Positions 45,220 through 53,974 of a stretch of DNA of 64,000 nucleotides are shown one piece after another. The notes under the pieces are model-generated. The model was not told where the DNA came from and ran no database searches. It worked only from the letters and a program-made list of their open reading frames with translations. The translations under genes and the position numbers were made by a program. The first letter of the stretch is position 1; each line of letters starts with the position of its first letter. The DNA is from Flavobacteriaceae bacterium (GTDB lineage: Bacteria > Bacteroidota > Bacteroidia > Flavobacteriales > Flavobacteriaceae): assembly GCA_028280265.1 (NCBI GenBank), contig JANQMD010000042.1:18996-82995 (forward strand), in the 5' to 3' direction.

Positions 45220-45618
45220 ATGAGAAAGATTTTTATTTTCGTAGTACTCTTAACTTTCTTTTCTTGTAACAAGAAAGAAAAGAAGAAAAACGAAGAAAAT
45301 TCTGTTCAAGAGGTAGTAAAAGATACTGTTCCAGTTAAAAAAGTGACAGATCAAGTAAAAAAATCCCCAGAGCTTGTGTTTACAGTTCAAATTGCAGCTC
45401 TAGAGAAGGTCAACCCTGCACTAGAAAACCTTCCTAATTTGCAAGTGGTGAAAGAAAATGGACTGAACAAGTACAGATTACAGTCGTTCAAAAGTTATAT
45501 AGAAGCTAGAAACTATAGAAGAACAATTTGGTCTCAATACGAGGATGCTTTTATACAAGCACTAAAAAATGGAACTCCAATCCATATTAAAGAGGCATTA
45601 AAAGAATCTACCGAATAG
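45220..45618 (+). CDS. SPOR-like small lipoprotein
   Basis: This 132-residue protein has a lipoprotein signal (IFIFVVLLTFFSCNKKEKK) and a lysine/glutamate-rich linker. A C-terminal part (LVFTVQIAALEKVN to AFIQALKNGTPIHIKEALK) has the strand order of a SPOR domain. SPOR domains bind septal peptidoglycan; the amidase at the start of this gene run has a similar C-terminus with the same ending, ISEAL or IKEAL. It follows the CCG gene by four bases. The function is inferred from the domain only. Confidence 0.7.
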   Translation: MRKIFIFVVLLTFFSCNKKEKKKNEENSVQEVVKDTVPVKKVTDQVKKSPELVFTVQIAALEKVNPALENLPNLQVVKENGLNKYRLQSFKSYIEARNYRRTIWSQYEDAFIQALKNGTPIHIKEALKESTE

Positions 45619-45620
45619 CC

Positions 45621-46514
45621 TTGATTAAAAATTATTTAAAAGCAGCCAGACTCAGAACCCTTCCTTTATCAGTATCTGGAATTATTGTAGGAAGCTTAAT
45701 AGCAAAATCTCAAGGATACTTCGATGGGATGATGTTTGGCTTGGCGATTCTTACGACCATTGGATTTCAAATACTTTCTAATTTCGCCAATGATTATGGA
45801 GATGGTATCAAGGGAACTGATCAAAATAGAACAGGAGAAGAGCGTATGGTAGCTTCAGGAGCAATTACTCCTACCCAAATGAAAAAGGCAATGATTGTAA
45901 CTACTGTGATTACGTTAACCATTGCAATACTCTTAATCTACTTGGCTTTTGGAAAAGAATATTTTGCCTATTCAGTCTTGTTTTTTTTACTGGGAATTGC
46001 TTCCATAGCCGCAGCTATCAAATATACTGTGGGAAAATCGGCTTATGGCTATAGTGGTTACGGTGATCTTTTTGTTTTTTTATTTTTTGGACTGTTGAGT
46101 GTCGTTGGAAGTTATTTTCTCTTTACCAAAGAAATCAGCATATCTATTTTCTTGATTTCTTTCACAGTGGGAACCTTAAGTACAGCTGTACTGAACTTGA
46201 ACAACATGAGAGATCGAAAGAACGATGAAAAAGTAGGGAAAAATACGTTAGTTGTTAAGATAGGAGCTGAATTTGCAAAGTATTATCACTATTACTTATT
46301 GGGTTCTTCACTTTTATTTGCTCTGGCTTATACAACAATGCATTATGCCAAACCCATCCAATTCCTTTTTTTAATTGCCTACATTCCATTGACCCGACAT
46401 GCTATTTTTGTTTACAAAAACAAAGACGAAAGTCAACTAGATGGACAATTGAAAATTGTTGCTTTGAGTACCTTCTTGTTTGCGATACTTTTTGGTCTTG
46501 GACAAGTTTTGTAA
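45621..46514 (+). CDS. menA: 1,4-dihydroxy-2-naphthoate polyprenyltransferase
   Basis: A 297-residue UbiA-family membrane enzyme with about nine helices. KAARLRTLPLSVSGIIVGS at the start, the first Asp-rich motif NDYGDGIKGTDQNRTG, and the second NMRDRKNDEKVGKNTL are diagnostic of MenA. It attaches the polyprenyl tail in menaquinone synthesis. The start is TTG: it is two bases after the preceding stop, and the conserved MenA N-terminus follows immediately. menC and menE lie further along the same strand. Confidence 0.9.
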   Translation: MIKNYLKAARLRTLPLSVSGIIVGSLIAKSQGYFDGMMFGLAILTTIGFQILSNFANDYGDGIKGTDQNRTGEERMVASGAITPTQMKKAMIVTTVITLTIAILLIYLAFGKEYFAYSVLFFLLGIASIAAAIKYTVGKSAYGYSGYGDLFVFLFFGLLSVVGSYFLFTKEISISIFLISFTVGTLSTAVLNLNNMRDRKNDEKVGKNTLVVKIGAEFAKYYHYYLLGSSLLFALAYTTMHYAKPIQFLFLIAYIPLTRHAIFVYKNKDESQLDGQLKIVALSTFLFAILFGLGQVL

Positions 46515-46539
46515 ATTGCTAAATGATAAATTAAAACAA

Positions 46540-47217
46540 ATGAATATTACATTTTATGGACATGCTTGCTTCGGAATTGAAATAGCAGGGAAGAATTTTT
46601 TAGTGGACCCATTCATATCAGGAAACCCCAAAGCGAGTCATATAAATTTAAATGAAATCCAAGCAGATTTTATACTGCTAACACATGCGCACCAAGATCA
46701 TGTCTTGGATGTTGAGGCAATCGCAGAAAGAACAAGAGCAACGATTATCTCAAATTACGAAATCGTCATGTATTACGGAGCTAAAAATCTCAAGGGTCAT
46801 CCAGTAAATCATGGGGGAACATACACAGTAGATGATATTACAATTAAATACGTAAATGCAATTCACACTTCTTCATTTGCCGATGGAACTTATGGTGGTG
46901 AACCTGGTGGTTTTGTAGTTTCGTATAAAGGAAAATCACTTTATATTGCTGGAGATACAGCTTTAACAATGGATATGAAACTTATTCCTATGTCAACTAA
47001 GTTGACAGCTAGTATCTTACCCATAGGAGACAATTTTACAATGGGAGTTGAGGATGCCATTATTGCGAGTGATTTTGTAGAATGTGATCAGGTAATCGGT
47101 TGTCACTTTGATACATTTCCTCCTATTGAAATTGATCAAGAAGAGGCAAAAAACAAATTTTTAAATAAAAACAAACATCTAGAGTTATTGGAAATAGGAG
47201 AATCTATATCCATTTAA
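46540..47217 (+). CDS. UPF0173-type metal-dependent hydrolase (metallo-beta-lactamase fold)
   Basis: This 225-residue protein starts MNITFYGHACFGIEIAGKNF, the fixed N-terminus of the family, so the ATG at 46540 is preferred over an in-frame ATG inside menA. The zinc motif LTHAHQDHVLD (H49, H51, D53, H54) and LYIAGDTALTMDM are present, with GCHFDTFPPIEID near the C-terminus. The fold is that of hydrolytic zinc enzymes such as UlaG relatives. The substrate is unknown. It follows menA by 25 bases. Confidence 0.86.
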   Translation: MNITFYGHACFGIEIAGKNFLVDPFISGNPKASHINLNEIQADFILLTHAHQDHVLDVEAIAERTRATIISNYEIVMYYGAKNLKGHPVNHGGTYTVDDITIKYVNAIHTSSFADGTYGGEPGGFVVSYKGKSLYIAGDTALTMDMKLIPMSTKLTASILPIGDNFTMGVEDAIIASDFVECDQVIGCHFDTFPPIEIDQEEAKNKFLNKNKHLELLEIGESISI

Positions 47218-47231
47218 AATAACATCACTAT

Positions 47232-47747
47232 ATGAAAGCCGTAAAAATCACACTAGGCATTATCATTGCATTATCCATTGTCTTTTTTGCAACAGGATTG
47301 TTCATAAAAGAAAGTACTTATAAAGTTGAAATAGAAGTCAATAAACCGATCTCTGAAACATTTCAGGTATTTAATGATATCAGTTTAATTGAGAAATGGA
47401 TTCCCGAAATAAAATCTATGGAAGCTATTACGGAAAAACCTGGTAAGATAGGGAGTGAATACAGAGTTACGATGGACAATCAAGGGGAGGTTATGACTAT
47501 GAAAGAAAAAGTTTTAGCTTACGTCCCTAATGAAAAGGTGACACTCTATTTTGATGCTGAAGGGGTTGTGAAAACAGACGATTATAGCTTTCAATCTAAC
47601 GGTAATTCAACCAAAATAGTCATGAGTGTTGCTTATCAAGGAGAGTCTTATATCTTAAATTGCGTCATTCCTTATTTCAAAGGAACCTTTAAGGGGATTG
47701 ATGAAACGTACTTAAATAGTTTTAAAGAATACATAGAAAAACAATAG
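47232..47747 (+). CDS. SRPBCC-family (START-like) protein with N-terminal helix
   Basis: A 171-residue protein with one hydrophobic N-terminal segment (ITLGIIIALSIVFFATGLF). A START-like hydrophobic-pocket domain follows (YKVEIEVNKPISETFQVFNDISLIEKWIPEIKSM). The family binds small hydrophobic ligands. The signal or anchor suggests location outside the cytoplasm or at the membrane. It is within a run of short-spaced genes with menaquinone enzymes, but a direct link to quinones is only suggested by context. Confidence 0.72.
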   Translation: MKAVKITLGIIIALSIVFFATGLFIKESTYKVEIEVNKPISETFQVFNDISLIEKWIPEIKSMEAITEKPGKIGSEYRVTMDNQGEVMTMKEKVLAYVPNEKVTLYFDAEGVVKTDDYSFQSNGNSTKIVMSVAYQGESYILNCVIPYFKGTFKGIDETYLNSFKEYIEKQ

Positions 47748-47750
47748 CCT

Positions 47751-48149
47751 ATGGAGTTAAATATGATCAGTTGGTTCGAGCTTCCTGTATTAGATATGGA
47801 GCGAGCAAAGAAGTTTTACGAAACGGTATTTGAGATTGAAATATCGATACAAGAACTCGGGGGCATCCCTATGGGATGGTTTCCACCTGCTGAAGACATT
47901 ACGGCTCCTGGAATTTGCGGATCTTTGGTGCAAAATGAAAATTACAAACCTTCAGCGTCTCATGGAGCATTGGTGTATTTTAACTCACAATCAGGAGATT
48001 TAGGAAACGAGTTAGCCAGAGTAGAAGGAGCAGGAGGAAAGGTTATACAAGACAAAACGCTGATTTCTAATGATGTGGGTTATATGGCAGTGTTTTTAGA
48101 TTCAGAAGGGAACCGAGTCGCTTTGTACGATAGAATAAATAGCCTATAA
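47751..48149 (+). CDS. VOC-family (glyoxalase-like) protein
   Basis: This 132-residue protein has the VOC superfamily outline, with paired beta-alpha-beta-beta-beta units. ISWFELPVLDMERAKKFYETVF is the typical start, and GYMAVFLDSEGNRVALYDR the typical end. Members bind a metal and act as glyoxalases, dioxygenases or resistance proteins; small ones like this often have no known substrate. It begins 3 bases after the preceding stop and ends 7 before menC. Confidence 0.82.
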   Translation: MELNMISWFELPVLDMERAKKFYETVFEIEISIQELGGIPMGWFPPAEDITAPGICGSLVQNENYKPSASHGALVYFNSQSGDLGNELARVEGAGGKVIQDKTLISNDVGYMAVFLDSEGNRVALYDRINSL

Positions 48150-48156
48150 CATCCTA

Positions 48157-49194
48157 ATGATTGCTACTTATCATAAGCATGTTTTAGAATTTAAGCGACC
48201 TAGCGGAACCTCCAGAGGAATTCTAAAAACCAAGGAAACATGGTACATTGTTTTACATGATGATGATAAAAAAGGAATTGGTGAATGTGGAATTCTAAGA
48301 ACATTAAGCATTGATGACCGACCAGACTATGAGCAAAAATTAAACTGGGTTTGTAAAAATATCCATTTGGGTCTGGAAGATTTGCTCAAAGAAACCCTTG
48401 AGTATCCTAGTATTCAATTTGGATTAGAGCAAGCGTTTTTATCATTAAAAAGCATTCACCCATTTCTTTTATATCCTTCAGACTTTACAAACTCCCAAGA
48501 TGATATTCACATCAATGGCCTTATATGGATGGGAGAACCTTCCTTCATGAAAGCGCAAATAAAAGAGAAATTATTGCAAGGCTTTCGCTGTGTAAAAATG
48601 AAAATAGGCGCGATTAATTTTGAAACAGAATTGGGAATTTTAAAATCGATTCGAAAGGAGTTTTCTGCTCATGATATTGAACTAAGAGTAGATGCGAATG
48701 GAGCTTTTTCAGTTAAAGAAGCCCTAGAAAAATTGAAAAGATTGTCTGAATTAAATTTACATTCCATAGAACAACCCATAAAACCCAGGCAATATCAGGA
48801 AATGGCGAAGCTTTGTGAAACGACACCTCTGGCAATTGCATTAGATGAAGAATTAATTGGAGTTTTTGATGTAACAAAAAAGGAAGAGTTACTACAAATG
48901 ATACAACCTCAATATTTAATTTTAAAACCCAGTTTGATTGGAGGCTACAGAGGGAGTTCTGAATGGATTAAACTTGCAGAAGAGCAAAAAATGCAATGGT
49001 GGATTACGAGTGCTTTGGAGAGCAATGTAGGGTTGAATGCCATTTCTCAATGGACCTATACCCTGCAAAATTCAATGGCACAAGGACTTGGCACAGGAAG
49101 CTTGTTTACCAATAATTTTGAAAGCCCTTTAGTTGTAGAAAGAGGAAAATTAAAGTACGATAAGAACAAAGAATGGAAATTTAATTTAGTGTAA
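48157..49194 (+). CDS. menC: o-Succinylbenzoate synthase
   Basis: A 345-residue enolase-superfamily enzyme of the muconate-cycloisomerase group. The barrel carries KMKIG with the base lysines, metal ligands in LRVDANG, IEQP and ALDEEL, and the second lysine in LILKPSLIGG. The N-terminal capping domain starts YHKHVLEFKRPSGTSRG, as in flavobacterial MenC. It dehydrates SHCHC to o-succinylbenzoate in menaquinone synthesis. menE, the next step, is two genes downstream, supporting the call over other acid-sugar dehydratases. Confidence 0.88.
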   Translation: MIATYHKHVLEFKRPSGTSRGILKTKETWYIVLHDDDKKGIGECGILRTLSIDDRPDYEQKLNWVCKNIHLGLEDLLKETLEYPSIQFGLEQAFLSLKSIHPFLLYPSDFTNSQDDIHINGLIWMGEPSFMKAQIKEKLLQGFRCVKMKIGAINFETELGILKSIRKEFSAHDIELRVDANGAFSVKEALEKLKRLSELNLHSIEQPIKPRQYQEMAKLCETTPLAIALDEELIGVFDVTKKEELLQMIQPQYLILKPSLIGGYRGSSEWIKLAEEQKMQWWITSALESNVGLNAISQWTYTLQNSMAQGLGTGSLFTNNFESPLVVERGKLKYDKNKEWKFNLV

Positions 49195-49195
49195 G

Positions 49196-50131
49196 ATGAA
49201 TTTTGTACAAATAGGAAAAACAGGGAAAAACGATTGGTGGAGACATTTTATTACAAATGCAATTTTAATGGCACCATTTCTATTGAATATTCTACTCGTT
49301 ATAATTGTTCCAGATTTGGTAGATAGTGCCTATGAGGATATGAAAAATTTTGAGGGAGATAAAAATGTTTTTCTTATCACCAATTTAGTGCCTTTTGCAT
49401 TTCTGCTGGGTTTTTTATTATTATTTGTCAAATTTCTTCACGAAAGAAATTTAAAATCATTGGTAACAGCTAGAAAAAAGGTAGACTGGAAACGATTTTT
49501 CTTCGGCTTTTTCTTTTGGGGAATTTTGTCGACAGTCCTGTTGTTGGTTGGTTATTTCTTAGAACCTGAAATGTATGAATGGAATTTTAAATTGGTTCCA
49601 TTTGTTACTTTAGTTGTTATCTCTTTGATTCTAATTCCTTTGCAAACAAGTTTTGAAGAACTGTACTTTAGAGGATACTTGATGCAAAGTATAGGGGCTT
49701 TAGTGAAAAATAAATGGGTGCCTTTATTCTTTACTTCTATTCTCTTTGGCTTGATGCATGCTTTTAATCCAGAAGTTGAAAAGATTGGGTATTCTATCAT
49801 GATTTTCTATATAGGTACAGGTTTCTTATTTGGAATTATCACCTTGTTAGACGAAGGAACTGAGATAGCTCTCGGAATGCATGCAGTGAATAATATCATT
49901 GCTGCAGTTTTAATAACCAACGATTGGGCAGTATTTCAAACAGATGCTTTGATTATAGATAAAACAGAGCCAGACTTAGATTTTGTCATGTACATACCCG
50001 TTTTTATAATCTACCCAATTACTATTCTTATTTTTTCTAAAAAATATAGATGGAAGAACTGGAAAGAAAAACTATTCGGTAAAGTAGAAGACCCTATCAA
50101 AATAGAGCCTTTAGATGAATTGGGCGCATAA
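49196..50131 (+). CDS. CPBP-family intramembrane metalloprotease
   Basis: This 311-residue membrane protein with about eight helices has the CPBP/Abi motifs: FEELYFRGYLMQ (the EExxxR motif), FGLMHAFN and a later LGMHAVNN with the last conserved His and Asn. Bacterial members are implicated in processing or protection from peptides, though most substrates are unknown. It starts one base after the menC stop and overlaps menE by 17 bases, so it is embedded in the menaquinone operon. Confidence 0.85.
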   Translation: MNFVQIGKTGKNDWWRHFITNAILMAPFLLNILLVIIVPDLVDSAYEDMKNFEGDKNVFLITNLVPFAFLLGFLLLFVKFLHERNLKSLVTARKKVDWKRFFFGFFFWGILSTVLLLVGYFLEPEMYEWNFKLVPFVTLVVISLILIPLQTSFEELYFRGYLMQSIGALVKNKWVPLFFTSILFGLMHAFNPEVEKIGYSIMIFYIGTGFLFGIITLLDEGTEIALGMHAVNNIIAAVLITNDWAVFQTDALIIDKTEPDLDFVMYIPVFIIYPITILIFSKKYRWKNWKEKLFGKVEDPIKIEPLDELGA

Positions 50132-51182
50132 AAACTTTCAATGTAATGGGCATTCTTTTAACTCGAAAAAAGAGTTTATCAATTATAGTTATGAGATCTC
50201 GTCCAAGCTACATTCTTTTTTGAAAGATTGGTTTTCTACTGAAGACCATCTTATTGTAAAAACCTCTGGGTCCACAGGAATTCCCAAGCCCATACGTTTA
50301 AAAAAGAAGTATATGCAAAATTCAGCAAAAGCTACTGGAGACTATTTTAATCTACAGGAGAAAACAACAGCTTTATGCTGCTTGCCTATTGATTTTATTG
50401 CTGGAAAAATGATGATCGTACGGGCATTGACTTTAGGATGGCATATAGATATTATCGACCCTGAAGTTGCACCACTTAAAAATATTGACAGAGTCTATGA
50501 TTTTTGTGCCATGGTTCCATTGCAAGTTCACAATTCACTAAAAAAAATGAACTTTGTGAAAAAAATGATCGTTGGAGGAGGCGCGATATCTACAGAGTTG
50601 GAAGCACAATTGCAGAATGTTTCCACGCAAGTCTATGCAACTTATGGAATGACTGAAACCATTACTCATATTGCTGTAAGAACACTCAACCGATTCCAGA
50701 CTGTCATCTCGAAGGAGTTAACGATTGAGAAGTCTTATTACAAGACTTTACCTAGTGTTACGATTTCCATAGACGATAGAAATTGCCTAGTGATTGATGC
50801 TCCTAAAGTTTCTGATGAAAAGATCATAACCAATGATGTAATAGAAATACTATCTGAAGATGAATTTCAATGGAAAGGCCGTTATGACAATGTGATCAAT
50901 TCTGGAGGTTTAAAATTACACCCCGAAGAAATTGAAGAGAAACTATCTGCAATATTCTCAAGTAGATTTTTTGTTATCGGTGTCCCATACGAAGAGTTAG
51001 GTGAGAAGCTAGTGTTGGTTATTGAAGGTAAAGAGGACTCTTCTATCGCTACAAAAGTAAAAAGCTTGGCAACACTCAATAAGTATGAAGTTCCCAAGCA
51101 AATTATTTTTATAGACCAATTTTTAGAGACTGATACAGGTAAGATTCGCCGACAAGCCTCTCTTGAAAAATCTTTAGAATAA
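50115..51182 (+). CDS. menE: o-Succinylbenzoate--CoA ligase
   Basis: A 355-residue AMP-forming ligase, short for the superfamily as is usual for Bacteroidota MenE. It has the P-loop VKTSGSTGIPKPI, the ATYGMTETITH motif, the hinge GRYDNVINSGGLKLHPEEIE and a catalytic Lys in DTGKIRRQ. It converts o-succinylbenzoate to its CoA ester in menaquinone synthesis. The start overlaps the CPBP gene by 17 bases. Its end overlaps the convergent outer-membrane protein gene by 9 bases. Confidence 0.87.
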   Translation: MNWAHKNFQCNGHSFNSKKEFINYSYEISSKLHSFLKDWFSTEDHLIVKTSGSTGIPKPIRLKKKYMQNSAKATGDYFNLQEKTTALCCLPIDFIAGKMMIVRALTLGWHIDIIDPEVAPLKNIDRVYDFCAMVPLQVHNSLKKMNFVKKMIVGGGAISTELEAQLQNVSTQVYATYGMTETITHIAVRTLNRFQTVISKELTIEKSYYKTLPSVTISIDDRNCLVIDAPKVSDEKIITNDVIEILSEDEFQWKGRYDNVINSGGLKLHPEEIEEKLSAIFSSRFFVIGVPYEELGEKLVLVIEGKEDSSIATKVKSLATLNKYEVPKQIIFIDQFLETDTGKIRRQASLEKSLE

Positions 51183-52412
51183 GGTATAACCGATAGCCAG
51201 AGATAGCTGTCCACTTTCAAATTTGGCAAATCGTGATGAATTGGCAAATACTAAATCTCTACCTTGATTATATCGAATTTCGATATTGTATTTATTTAAA
51301 TATTTATAACCTATACCTAAATTAACAGTTCCTTTACCAAACTTATCTTTAAGTTTCAAAAAACTTTGCCCTTGTGATAAAAAATCTACCTCAGATTTTA
51401 AGTTTACTTCAAAGGCATAGTAAAATGCAGCGAATAATTTTGAGTTATCATTTAAGAAGAAATAGTGTCTTATCCCAAAGGGTATATCTACAGAAGTTCT
51501 CTCTGCATTTAATGTAATAGCATTTGCATTAAATATAGACCTAATCCATCCTACTTCTGAACTTTTAAAACTCCTGAATGTAGGCTCAATAGTAACTGCC
51601 CATTTGTTTTTATTGAAAGGGAGTATATATTCTAAGTCAAGACCAATCCCATATCCTAGTTTTTCTTTAAATGTGTAGTTTGAGAGAGGGTTAGATGAAA
51701 TAGAAACATATAGTTGAGCATAATTTTCTACTCGAGGACGAATAGAAACACTGAAAAGATCTCTCTTTTTCCTTTTTATACTTGTTAGTTTAAAATTCTT
51801 ACATTCACCGTAATCTTTAAATAATTTTATTAAACTCCTTTTAGAATAATTTAATTTTTCAAACCTTTCTGTAGCTAAATCAGTACAGACTAAAAGCTGG
51901 GAAAGCTGTTGTTTGTATCGATTGTTAGTTTTGATTTGTGTTCCATTTATAACATAGTTTTTGTAAATAAGAGGAGTTATGTTTGATCCATTAATTGAAT
52001 AAAAGAATTTAATTAAACGACCTGTTTTATACTCGTATAAAGAGACGTTTCCTTCAATTAATACTTTTAGAAAAACAGTTTCTTCTTTATATTCTGGCTC
52101 TCTTTTTTTACTTAAGAAATCTACGTTTAATGTAACTCTTGAATAATCAATTTGAACTGTAGCACGGGAGTATTTAGAAAAATTATCAACACCAAACTCT
52201 CTAACAGATTGAATTGTAATTGTTTTGGGCTGGTCAGTTTCCGATAGTTTGTAATCAAATTTATCTGGATTGTTATTCCAGTCTAAATTTTTAATTAAGC
52301 AATCAACACGTTCACCAGAATTGTTAATATAATAACCTTTCTCAAAAGAGATTTGTGCAAAAGTGATACATACAGTAAATAGAAGGATAATTGAAAGAAT
52401 TCCTTTTTTCAT
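51174..52412 (-). CDS. Outer-membrane beta-barrel protein of unknown function
   Basis: This 412-residue protein has a signal peptide (KGILSIILLFTVCITFAQ) and a mainly beta N-terminal half beginning FEKGYYINNSGERVDCLIKN. A likely barrel in the last 180 residues follows, with alternating aromatic strands and the ending GQLSLAIGYTLF. It is reminiscent of flavobacterial surface proteins often labelled PorT-like or hypothetical. No enzymatic motif is seen. Its convergent overlap with menE and a 495-base spacer behind its start suggest it is an independent transcription unit. Confidence 0.72.
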   Translation of the reverse strand: MKKGILSIILLFTVCITFAQISFEKGYYINNSGERVDCLIKNLDWNNNPDKFDYKLSETDQPKTITIQSVREFGVDNFSKYSRATVQIDYSRVTLNVDFLSKKREPEYKEETVFLKVLIEGNVSLYEYKTGRLIKFFYSINGSNITPLIYKNYVINGTQIKTNNRYKQQLSQLLVCTDLATERFEKLNYSKRSLIKLFKDYGECKNFKLTSIKRKKRDLFSVSIRPRVENYAQLYVSISSNPLSNYTFKEKLGYGIGLDLEYILPFNKNKWAVTIEPTFRSFKSSEVGWIRSIFNANAITLNAERTSVDIPFGIRHYFFLNDNSKLFAAFYYAFEVNLKSEVDFLSQGQSFLKLKDKFGKGTVNLGIGYKYLNKYNIEIRYNQGRDLVFANSSRFAKFESGQLSLAIGYTLF

Positions 52413-52907
52413 AATACAATTTTTTAATTAATATGTTTAAGTCAGTGTACCCAACTTTTCTAAGGCAAAAAAAAGAAAAAATAATGCACTATGCAATTAA
52501 ATATCGTTTTAAGAAAAGAAAACCACTCAATTCAATCCATTTACACGCCTTGTTCTTGTCAAAACTTTCTATCAATTCTTCCTTTAAATTGATTTTTCTT
52601 CATAAAAAACTATCATTTTAACTTAATTAATGATGATTTTTTATCATTATAAACATATTGTTGATTATTTTTTTTCATTTTAAAGTTATTTTTATGAATA
52701 TGGTAATTTATATGTTTGAAAATTTTAAATCTTCATTTATTAGATTTTAAATAGATATTGAATTAATAGATTCCAATTTTTCACCCCCTTTTTTTGAGTC
52801 GTCTATTGCTAAAGAAAACGTTTTCGAAAGCTCCAATCCCTTGCTGCATTTTGTTTTAAAGGATTTTTAGTCAAAATTCGCAGACTGTTAATCGTAAACA
52901 AAATGAC
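52413..52907. other. 495-base AT-rich spacer between divergent genes
   Basis: No convincing gene is present. A 62-codon open frame at 52433-52621 has basic, low-complexity residues and no recognisable fold, and I do not call it. The right part holds the 12-base palindrome GAAAACGTTTTC (52814-52825), about 80 bases before the porin gene. The rest is AT-rich DNA without a clear -7 box. Confidence 0.55.
52814..52825. promoter_or_regulatory. Perfect palindrome, possible operator of the ammonium block
   Basis: GAAAACGTTTTC is a perfect 12-base palindrome with a central CG, the shape of sites bound by LacI/GalR-type repressors. It stands about 80 bases upstream of the porin-PII-Amt gene run. The regulator is unknown. 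Confidence 0.4.
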
Positions 52908-53957
52908 ATGACTAGAATTAAATTAACAACAATCGCTTTAGCACTTATGACGTGCGTAAATGTTTTTTCTCAAGAAGAAAAAGAAGAGGAAAAAAAGTTT
53001 TCATTGAGTGGAAGTGTAGACACTTACTTCAGATCAAATTTTAATGCATCTAATGATCCACGTAATGCAAATGGTGCTGTTGCGCCAGGATCTTCCTTTG
53101 CAAATTTACCAGGCTTCTCTTTAGGGATGGTAAATCTTATAGGAGCTTACGAAGGAGATGATGTAGGTTTTGTAGCGGACTTAGTTTTTGGTCCTAGAGG
53201 AGAAGATGCAGTATTTGCTTCTCCAGCATACAAAACGAATGGAAGTTCAAACATTGTAAATCAGTTATACGTCTATTGGAATGTAAGTGAGAAGGTAAAG
53301 CTGACTATTGGTAACTTCAATACCTTTTTAGGTTACGAAGTAATTTCTCCAACAGGAAACTTTAACTACAGTACTTCATACTTATTCTCGTATGGACCAT
53401 TTAGCCATGCTGGTTTAAAGGCTGACTTTACATTATCTGAGTCTTCTACTTTGATGCTGGCTATTATGAACCCAACAGACGCTACAGAGTTCAATCCAAG
53501 TGGAAGCTATGCTTTAGGTGCTCAGTTAGGAATTTCTGATCAATTTTTTAATGTATTGATCGATCCAGCGTTTTTTGAAATAGACTTTACAGGAGGATTT
53601 GATCTAACTGATACTGTTTTTCTTGGAGTAAATGCTGCGTATTTAAATGGAAAAAACAATAGACCAGGGTTTTATGGAGCGGCATTGTATCCGCAAATAG
53701 CGACTTCTGACTCTTTTAAACTAGGGTTAAGAGCAGAATATTTTAAAGAAGACGGAACCTTTGGAGCCATCGGGTCTGGAGTAGCAAACTCTAGCGTATT
53801 TGCTACTACGTTAAGTGGAAATTACACCGTAGGAGATTTAACAATCATCCCTGAATTACGTTTAGATTCAGGATCAGATAACTTCTTCTTAAATAATAGC
53901 AATGCCCCTGCAAGTAGTCTATCATCATTCTTATTGGCAGCGGTATACAAGTTTTAA
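52908..53957 (+). CDS. BBP2-like outer-membrane porin
   Basis: A 349-residue outer-membrane protein with a signal peptide (TTIALALMTCVNVFSQ), an acidic/lysine segment, then FSLSGSVDTYFRSNFNASND and many aromatic-ended strands, ending SSFLLAAVYKF. The pattern fits the OmpL-like putative porin family (BBP2). Porins of this type precede ammonium transporter genes in many flavobacteria, suggesting an outer-membrane entry route for ammonium or small nitrogen compounds. That role is inferred from the PII and Amt genes downstream, 17 and 379 bases away. Confidence 0.8.
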   Translation: MTRIKLTTIALALMTCVNVFSQEEKEEEKKFSLSGSVDTYFRSNFNASNDPRNANGAVAPGSSFANLPGFSLGMVNLIGAYEGDDVGFVADLVFGPRGEDAVFASPAYKTNGSSNIVNQLYVYWNVSEKVKLTIGNFNTFLGYEVISPTGNFNYSTSYLFSYGPFSHAGLKADFTLSESSTLMLAIMNPTDATEFNPSGSYALGAQLGISDQFFNVLIDPAFFEIDFTGGFDLTDTVFLGVNAAYLNGKNNRPGFYGAALYPQIATSDSFKLGLRAEYFKEDGTFGAIGSGVANSSVFATTLSGNYTVGDLTIIPELRLDSGSDNFFLNNSNAPASSLSSFLLAAVYKF

Positions 53958-53974
53958 TCAATCAATTTATAAAA

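Noticed and set aside
46480..46539. Upstream extension of the UPF0173 hydrolase from an ATG inside menA
   Set aside because: The family's conserved N-terminus starts at the ATG at 46540, and the extra 20 residues overlap menA coding sequence.
50882..51247. Antisense open frame of 121 codons across the end of menE
   Set aside because: It overlaps two supported genes and shows no domain.
52433..52621. 62-codon open frame in the spacer before the porin gene
   Set aside because: The product is basic and low-complexity with no signal, fold or close neighbour; such a frame is expected by chance in this spacer.
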